Assembly (NCBI GenBank): GCA_964245825.1
Contig: CAXTNT010000013.1
Coordinates: 5,507 to 69,506 of the forward strand
DNA from: CAJCIY01 sp964245825
Lineage (GTDB): Bacteria; Actinomycetota; Actinomycetes; Mycobacteriales; CAJCIY01
DNA: 64,000 nucleotides
Reading direction: 5' to 3'
Under the pieces are notes generated by a model. The model had not been told where the DNA came from, did not search any database, and was given only the letters and a program-made list of their open reading frames with translations. Shown here one piece after another: positions 59,060 to 64,000 of this stretch. Every line of letters begins with the position of its first letter. Position 1 is the first letter of the stretch. The translations under genes and the position numbers were made by a program.

Positions 59060-59887
59060 ATGAATGTCACGATGCTCGGGGCTGGCGGCATGGGTTCTGC
59101 GATGGCCGAGCGGCTGTCGGCAACCGGTCACCAGGTGACCATCTGGGCCCGCAACCCGGATCACGCCCGCCGCGCCGGTGTCCCCGTCGCAGCCGACCCG
59201 GCGTCTGCAGTTGCCGAGGCGTCGGTCGTCATCACCATGGTGACCCACGGGGAAGCCGTCCACGCCGTCGCCGAGCAGATGCTGCCCGCGATGCGCTCCG
59301 ATGCGGTGTGGGTGCAGGCCTCCACCGTAGGGGCCGAGTGGGCCGACAGACTGCGCGCCCTCGCTGACGCCGACGGCCGAACGATGCTGGACGCGCCAGT
59401 ATCTGGCAGCACCGGGCCGGCGCGGAACGGGACCCTGAGTTGGCTGATCGCCGGCCCGGCCACCGCGGTCGATAAGGCGCGACCCGTACTTGACTCATTG
59501 GGCGAACGAGTCATCGTCGTCGGCACCGCCGGGGAGGCGAGCCGGCTCAAGCTCGTCGTCAACGCCTGGATGACCGCGGCGACCGTCGCGATGGCCGACG
59601 CGCTCGCTGCCTCCGACCGGCTCGGCGTCGCGCGATCGGCGCTACTCGAGGTGCTCGCGGGTGGCCCGCTCGCCATGCCCTACGCACTGCAGAAGGCTCA
59701 GCTGATGACCGACGGTGAGTTCACCGCCGGGTTCCCGGTCGAGCTGGCACTCAAGGACATCCGCCTCATCGAGCAGGCGGAAGGCCAGCAGCGGCCGCTC
59801 GTGCACGCAGTCGAGCAACGGCTGCAGCGGGCGGTCGACGCCGGCCACGCGCGTGACGACGTCTCCGCTGTCGCGACCGTCAACTAG
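59060..59887 (+). CDS. NAD(P)-dependent 6-phosphogluconate/3-hydroxyisobutyrate dehydrogenase-like
   Basis: 275 residues, ATG at 59060 with GAGGAGGA six bases upstream. The N-terminal motif VTMLGAGGMGSAMAERL binds the dinucleotide, VQASTVGAEWADRL and LDAPVSGSTGPARNGTLSWL form the substrate loop, and catalytic Lys lies in ASRLKLVVNAWMT. Members oxidise beta-hydroxy acids; the exact substrate is unknown. WARNPDHARR after beta-2 suggests NADP. It is the first gene of a TetR-controlled operon with an aldo/keto reductase 32 bases downstream. Confidence 0.9.
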   Translation: MNVTMLGAGGMGSAMAERLSATGHQVTIWARNPDHARRAGVPVAADPASAVAEASVVITMVTHGEAVHAVAEQMLPAMRSDAVWVQASTVGAEWADRLRALADADGRTMLDAPVSGSTGPARNGTLSWLIAGPATAVDKARPVLDSLGERVIVVGTAGEASRLKLVVNAWMTAATVAMADALAASDRLGVARSALLEVLAGGPLAMPYALQKAQLMTDGEFTAGFPVELALKDIRLIEQAEGQQRPLVHAVEQRLQRAVDAGHARDDVSAVATVN

Positions 59888-59919
59888 ACAAGACCAGACC
59901 AAGCAGAAGGGCAAGCCCG

Positions 59920-60993
59920 ATGGACACAGTCACCACATTCGACGCTGACAGCAGTCGGTACGAGAAGATGGCCTACCGCCGGTCGGGGCACAGCGGCGTT
60001 GACCTGCCGCTGGTGTCACTGGGGTTCTGGCAGAACTTCGGTGGTGATCGCCCGATGGAGGTCCAGCGGGCGATCGTGCGACGAGCCTTCGACCTCGGCA
60101 TCACACACTTCGATCTGGCCAACAACTATGGCCCGCCGTACGGCGTCGCCGAGACCCATGTCGGGCGACTGCTCGCCGAGGACTTCGCGAGGTACCGCGA
60201 CGAGTTGATCATCAGTACGAAAGCGGGCTGGGACATGTGGCCAGGCCCCTACGGCGACCACGGGTCACGCAAATACCTGCTTGCCAGCCTCGACCAGTCG
60301 CTCTCGCGGCTCGGGCTGGACTACGTCGACATCTTCTACTCCCATCGACCGGACCCGGCGACGCCACTCGAGGAGACGATGGGCGCGCTGCATACTGCGG
60401 TCCAGCAAGGCAAAGCGCTCTACGTCGGCATCTCCTCCTACGGTCCCGAGCGGACCCGGCAGGCCGCTGCGATCCTGCGCGACCTCGGGACGCCGCTGCT
60501 GATTCACCAGCCTTCGTACTCGATGCTCAACCGCTGGGTCGAGGACGGCCTGCTCGACGTGCTTTCCGACATCGGAGCCGGCTGCATCGCCTTCACGGCT
60601 CTGGCGCAGGGCCTGCTCACCCCGAAATACCTCGACGGCATCCCGGCGGACTCGCGGGCAGCGGCACACAACTCCACGATGCCTTCAGCAGTGCTGACGC
60701 AACACGTGCAGGGCTTGCGGGAGCTCAATCGGCTCGCGGCCGGACGCGGACAGTCGCTGGCACAGATGGCGCTGTCCTGGGTGTTGCGCGACCCGCGCAT
60801 CACCTCCGTCGTCGTCGGCGCAAGCTCAGTCCAGCAACTCGAGGACAACGTCGCGGCCATCGAACAACTCGAGTTCAGCTCAGCAGAGCTGGCGGCAATC
60901 GACACGGTCGCCACGGACGACCCGCACATCGACCTGTGGCGAGACCAGTCACAGATCGGGCCCGACGCCAAGGCACCCCACGCGCCGAACTGA
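59920..60993 (+). CDS. Aldo/keto reductase, YghZ/GpR-like
   Basis: 357 residues. YRRSGHSGVDLPLVSLGFWQNFG, THFDLANNYGPPYGVAETHVGR, IISTKAGWDMWPGPYGDHGSRK, DYVDIFYSHRPDPATPLEETMG and VVGASSVQQLEDN match L-glyceraldehyde-3-phosphate reductase YghZ closely. Asp/Tyr (DLANNYG), Lys (STKAG) and His (FYSHR) of the catalytic tetrad are present. It detoxifies reactive aldehydes with NADPH. It shares the TetR-controlled operon with the dehydrogenase upstream. A decayed VOC gene follows. Confidence 0.94.
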   Translation: MDTVTTFDADSSRYEKMAYRRSGHSGVDLPLVSLGFWQNFGGDRPMEVQRAIVRRAFDLGITHFDLANNYGPPYGVAETHVGRLLAEDFARYRDELIISTKAGWDMWPGPYGDHGSRKYLLASLDQSLSRLGLDYVDIFYSHRPDPATPLEETMGALHTAVQQGKALYVGISSYGPERTRQAAAILRDLGTPLLIHQPSYSMLNRWVEDGLLDVLSDIGAGCIAFTALAQGLLTPKYLDGIPADSRAAAHNSTMPSAVLTQHVQGLRELNRLAAGRGQSLAQMALSWVLRDPRITSVVVGASSVQQLEDNVAAIEQLEFSSAELAAIDTVATDDPHIDLWRDQSQIGPDAKAPHAPN

Positions 60994-61009
60994 TCGCCGT
61001 CGCGGCTGA

Positions 61010-61287
61010 GTAGACGGGCCGCCACCAGACGGAATCCCGTTCTTCATCCAGCCGATCGACGCAGCAAAACCGGGGACGGCCACCACACGTCTCGACCTCA
61101 CCGCGGCGCCTGGCGTACGAGAAAGGGAAGTCGCTCGCCTGACCACGCTTGATGCCGAAGGTCGGTGGGATGTTCTGGGAGAGGTGCCCTGGGTCGACTG
61201 GACCACATGGCTGACCCCCGAGGGCAAGCTGTTCTGCGTCGCCGAACATCACTCCCCGGGCGGCGACGAGATTGAGATAGTGGCCGC
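61010..61287 (+). pseudogene. C-terminal remnant of a VOC/glyoxalase-like (Glyoxalase_6) gene
   Basis: In this frame DGPPPDGIPFFIQPIDAAKPG, TTRLDLTAAPGVREREVARL and WTTWLTPEGKLFCVAEH match the second half of Glyoxalase_6-type VOC proteins. A TGA lies immediately upstream in frame and there is no ATG or GTG before residue ~58, so the N-terminal half and start are missing. It is placed between the YghZ-like and GNAT genes. The frame continues into the GNAT gene in another register. Confidence 0.65.
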
Positions 61288-61929
61288 ATGCTCAGCCGTT
61301 TCGGGCTCGTCGGCCGCCTCACGCGACTGGAGCCGCTCTCAGACGATCACGTCGAGGGCCTCGTCGCCGCTGCCGCGGAGGACCGGTCGTCCTTCGCGTA
61401 CACCACCGTGCCCGACGGCATGGCGGAGACGCGCGCGTACGTAGGGCTGGCGCTGGAGGACCACGCCGCCGCCCGCGCCGTGCCGTGGGCGGTGCGCCGG
61501 CTGAGCGACGAACGGCTCGTGGGCACGACCCGCTACCTCGATCTCGATGTGTTCACGGGCCAGCCACCGTGGCCGCCCCGGGTGCCCGGTGGTCGGCGGC
61601 CCAGCGACAGCGAGCCACCCACCGCGCTGGAGATCGGCGGCACCTGGTACGCCGCATCCGCGCAGCGCACCGGCGTGAACACCGACGTCAAGCTGACGTT
61701 GCTCACGCACGCATTCGAGGTCTGGAAGGTGCGGCGGGTCACCTTCAAGACCGACGCCCGCAACCGCGCCTCGCGGGTGGCGATCGAGCGGCTCGGCGCC
61801 CGCTTCGAGGGCATCCGGCGCGTCCATCACGTCGCGAGCGACGGACAAGTACGAGACAGCGCGTACTACTCGATCATCGCCGAGGAATGGCCGTCGGTGG
61901 CCACCGTCCTGAAGGCTCGGCTGCGCTGA
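61288..61929 (+). CDS. GNAT-family N-acetyltransferase (RimJ/RimL-like)
   Basis: 213 residues. RLTRLEPLSDDHVEGLVAAA, VGTTRYLDLDVFTG, EIGGTWYAASAQRTGVNTDVK and TFKTDARNRASRVAIERLGARFEG match the RimJ/RimL subfamily, including the acetyl-CoA loop and the R-x2-G-A-x-F-EG end. These enzymes acetylate amino groups of small molecules or proteins. ATG at 61288. The central PPWPPRVPGGRRPSDSEPP loop is unusually long and Pro-rich. It ends 64 bases from the convergent DinB gene. Confidence 0.9.
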   Translation: MLSRFGLVGRLTRLEPLSDDHVEGLVAAAAEDRSSFAYTTVPDGMAETRAYVGLALEDHAAARAVPWAVRRLSDERLVGTTRYLDLDVFTGQPPWPPRVPGGRRPSDSEPPTALEIGGTWYAASAQRTGVNTDVKLTLLTHAFEVWKVRRVTFKTDARNRASRVAIERLGARFEGIRRVHHVASDGQVRDSAYYSIIAEEWPSVATVLKARLR

Positions 61930-61946
61930 CCTCCGGGCGCCGGCGC

Positions 61947-61980
61947 CGATCGGTCACCGGCCAGGCGTGTTCACCGATCG
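61947..61980. terminator. Inverted repeat between convergent genes
   Basis: CGATCGGT and ACCGATCG pair over 8 bp around an 18-base loop between the ends of the GNAT (61929) and DinB (61994) genes. It is a possible bidirectional terminator, and the loop is long. Confidence 0.35.
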
Positions 61981-61993
61981 CCTGCCGCGGGTG

Positions 61994-62497
61994 TCAGCAG
62001 ACGATGCCCCGCACGTACGCGGCCTGGCCGGCGTGCTGCAGGTCGTCGCTGAGCACGCTCACGAGCCGGACGGCGACCGTCACCGGCGGGTCCCAGCTCT
62101 CGTCGACGACGCGGTCGAGGTCCGCGTCCGAAAGGCTCTGCACGTACCGCACCGTCGCGCTGTGCACGGCATCGTGGTAGCCCAGCAGTTGGTCCGCCGG
62201 CACGCGTACCTGGCCCACCTGCTCGGTGTCGAAGCCGTACCCGATCGCCCCGTCCTCGAAGGGCAGACCACATCGCCGGGACCAGCCGCCTGAGGTCCAG
62301 ACCTGCTCGGTTCCGGCGAGCCCGGACACATGGTCGTCCTGAACCCGCGTCAGGTGCCAGGCGAGCCAGGCGAGCGTGTTCGCCCCGGCCGCCGGGCGGG
62401 TCGTCAGGGCGGCCTCATCCAGACCCTCGACGGCCCGGTGCAGTGAGTCCTTGATCCGCTCGAAGCCGTCGAGCAGCAGCTCGCTGGTGGTGGTCAC
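61994..62497 (-). CDS. DinB/mycothiol-transferase-like protein (DUF664)
   Basis: 167 residues. LLLDGFERIKDSLHRAVEGL, TNTLAWLAWHLTRVQDDHVSGL-like region (ANTLAWLAWHLTRVQDDH), and DLQHAGQAAYVRGI show the DinB_2 four-helix metal site with three conserved His (WHL, the second near the centre in DAVHSAT/YHDAV, and QHAGQ). In actinobacteria this family includes mycothiol-dependent transferases. GTG at 62497. Function within that group is not predictable. Confidence 0.87.
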   Translation of the reverse strand: MTTTSELLLDGFERIKDSLHRAVEGLDEAALTTRPAAGANTLAWLAWHLTRVQDDHVSGLAGTEQVWTSGGWSRRCGLPFEDGAIGYGFDTEQVGQVRVPADQLLGYHDAVHSATVRYVQSLSDADLDRVVDESWDPPVTVAVRLVSVLSDDLQHAGQAAYVRGIVC

Positions 62498-62586
62498 GGT
62501 CGGGTCGTGCTCACGGTCGTCATATCAGGCGGTGATGCTACGGCGAGCCTCGACGAGACGCTGCAAGGTCTGAAAGCTGCATACCC

Positions 62587-63090
62587 CTACTCCGGCGAAG
62601 ACGCCTTCGATCCACCGCTGCCGGCCACTAGCTGTTCGGACAGCTGCTGAAGTGCCTGCCGCGCGTAGCCCTTCCACAGCTTGCCGAGCAGGACGACCCC
62701 GGGCCGGGTGAGGGCCGACCTGGGATACAGAGTCCACTGCCAGCGGACTTCGGTGCCGGCCTCCGTGGACCCGAACGCCCACAGCCCGTCGACGTGATCC
62801 ACCAGCAGACCCAGCGCGCCGGTGATGTCCGTCAACCGGTACGCGAACGACCGCGGCGGATCGGTCTCGGTCAGCTGTTCGCGCATGGTCGCGCCGCCGA
62901 CAAGGGCGACGGTGCGGGTCTGATCCGGAGTGCCCCACGGACCGTCCTGGTCGCGTACCTCTTTGATCGGCGGAAGCGGCCCGTACCACCGGCGAAACAG
63001 GAGGGGGAGCGGCATCGGCAGCGTGCGGCTGTACGCCTGCTCCACGCCGACCGGGACCACCAGCGAGTACGCGACACGCTCCGGGGTCAT
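62587..63090 (-). CDS. SRPBCC family protein
   Basis: 167 residues from ATG at 63090. RVAYSLVVPVGVEQAYSRTLPM, MREQLTETDPPRSFAYRLTDI and GTEVRWQWTLYPRSA show the START-like helix-grip fold of polyketide-cyclase/SRPBCC proteins, which bind hydrophobic ligands. No catalytic residues can be assigned. The last residues are Gly/Ser-rich. It is divergent from the DUF3494 gene with a 160-base gap. Confidence 0.83.
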   Translation of the reverse strand: MTPERVAYSLVVPVGVEQAYSRTLPMPLPLLFRRWYGPLPPIKEVRDQDGPWGTPDQTRTVALVGGATMREQLTETDPPRSFAYRLTDITGALGLLVDHVDGLWAFGSTEAGTEVRWQWTLYPRSALTRPGVVLLGKLWKGYARQALQQLSEQLVAGSGGSKASSPE

Positions 63091-63250
63091 GCCCGGGACC
63101 CTATGTCCCTGCCTCGCCGGGGGCGGGCCCAACAGCCGGGCCACTCGCCCGGCACCCTCCTCAGCCTGACGCCGTTCCAGACCGGGCCTTCCCGCGTCGA
63201 TGCTCACGGTAGCTTTCGCCCTCCAGGCGACGGCACGCGCCTGGAGTCTG

Positions 63251-64000
63251 ATGTCTATTCGTCTCGCCGCTGTTCCGGGCATCGCGCTCGTCGCGGTGCT
63301 CGGCGTGGTCTTCGCCATCGCCGGGGGCTCCCCTGCGCGAGCCGCGTTGGCACCCGTCCTGGGTACGTCCGCGACCTTCGCCGTCCTCGCCGGCAGCACC
63401 GTGACCAACACCGGCTTGTCGGAGATCGGCGGGGACCTCGGCGTCAGCCCAGGCACGGCGGTGACCGGCTTCCCGCCGGGGGTCGTCACCACCGGGAGCA
63501 TCCACAGCGCCGACAGCGCGGCCGCCCAGGCGCAGCAGGATCTGACGACGGCCTACAACACCGCCGCAGGGACTCCGAGCTCCGCAACCATCACGACTGA
63601 CCTCGGCGGTCAGACCCTCGGCCCCGGCGTGTACAGCGGGATCAGCCTGGGGCTCAGCGGAACGCTCACGCTCGACGGGCAAGGGGATCCGAACGCGGCG
63701 TTCATCCTGCAGAGCACCAGCACGCTCACCACGGGCACGACCAGCACCGTCGCGCTTACGGGTGGGGCGAGCGCCTGCAACGTCTTCTGGCAGGTCGGCA
63801 GCTCGGCGACGCTCGGAGTCGGCTCGGCCTTCGTCGGCACCGTCATGGCCGCCAGCTCGGTGACCGCCGATGCCGGCGCCGCGATCACCGGTCGGCTGTT
63901 GGCGAGCAACGCCGCTGTCACGCTCGACTCCAACATCATCACCGTGCCGACCTGCACCGTGACGCCCACGCCGACGCCCACCCCCAGCGACACCCCAACC
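63251..64000 (+). CDS. DUF3494 ice-binding-like secreted protein (3' end outside window)
   Basis: 250 codons are open from ATG at 63251 to the window edge, with GGAG just upstream. A signal peptide ends near ARA-AL. The mature protein begins LGTSATFAVLAGSTVTNTGLSEIGGDLGVSPG and contains GSIHSADSAAAQAQQDLTTAY, LGPGVYSG, AFILQSTSTLTTG and CNVFWQVGSSATLG, all hallmarks of DUF3494 ice-binding-like beta-solenoids. After the solenoid, a TPTPTPTPS linker begins, which suggests an additional C-terminal domain or anchor beyond the window. Roles include ice binding, adhesion and surface display. Confidence 0.93.
   Translation, partial: MSIRLAAVPGIALVAVLGVVFAIAGGSPARAALAPVLGTSATFAVLAGSTVTNTGLSEIGGDLGVSPGTAVTGFPPGVVTTGSIHSADSAAAQAQQDLTTAYNTAAGTPSSATITTDLGGQTLGPGVYSGISLGLSGTLTLDGQGDPNAAFILQSTSTLTTGTTSTVALTGGASACNVFWQVGSSATLGVGSAFVGTVMAASSVTADAGAAITGRLLASNAAVTLDSNIITVPTCTVTPTPTPTPSDTPT

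Overview
The window is chromosomal DNA from a very GC-rich actinomycete, with GC well above two thirds by eye, many GTG starts, GTGA/ATGA start-stop overlaps and short Shine-Dalgarno sites. Several blocks match the order I remember around clpX-clpP2-clpP1-tig, nei-rpiB-(Rv2466c-like thioredoxin)-pepN-DUF5130, HNH-glbO and ettA-ssb in Mycobacterium tuberculosis (roughly Rv2445c to Rv2478c). Other genes are inserted between these blocks. No prophage, IS element, CRISPR array or conjugative module is visible. A 100-N assembly gap lies at 2717-2816.

Region 1 (1-20 kb) is mostly housekeeping: mreB (cut by the window edge), ndk, folC, an archaeal-like valS on the opposite strand, clpX/clpP2/clpP1/tig, tRNA-Pro and tRNA-Gly. 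It also holds an alpha-methylacyl-CoA racemase-like gene and an HtrA protease divergent from an MprAB-like two-component system. After these come a PP2C phosphatase, an FKBP lipoprotein, nei2-rpiB and a DUF429 gene.

Region 2 (20-40 kb) carries pepN, DUF5130, an amidase, a delta-9-type desaturase with a divergent PucR-like regulator, an HNH nuclease and an NmrA-like protein. It continues with a luciferase-like monooxygenase divergent from truncated hemoglobin glbO, an MFS exporter, a small-molecule kinase, ettA, a TPP riboswitch with a CytX-like transporter, an ssb paralogue and a PQQ-like beta-propeller lipoprotein. The gaps between these genes hold most of the unusual repeats: a 60-bp hairpin or mini-ORF element present twice in opposite orientation, a 13/14-bp minisatellite, a six-fold GTGCAC array and 23/24-bp triplets.

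Region 3 (40-48 kb) is a divergent acyl-CoA catabolic cluster. One arm has a cupin, an SDR, an aldehyde dehydrogenase and an ACAD; the other has two ACADs, an SDR and an APH-like kinase. A perfect 7+5+7 inverted repeat lies between the arms. The pairing of an ACAD11-like dehydrogenase with an APH kinase recalls the mammalian ACAD10/11 route for 4-hydroxy acids.

Region 4 (48-64 kb) is accessory: a Tat substrate, tRNA-Arg, an orphan Phd-like antitoxin with a decayed toxin, an ECF42-type sigma factor with two DGPF (YCII) proteins, a secreted lower-GC protein and a NarL-type two-component system. It also has a TetR-controlled dehydrogenase/aldo-keto reductase operon, a truncated VOC gene, GNAT, DinB and SRPBCC genes, and the start of a DUF3494 ice-binding-like gene cut by the window end.
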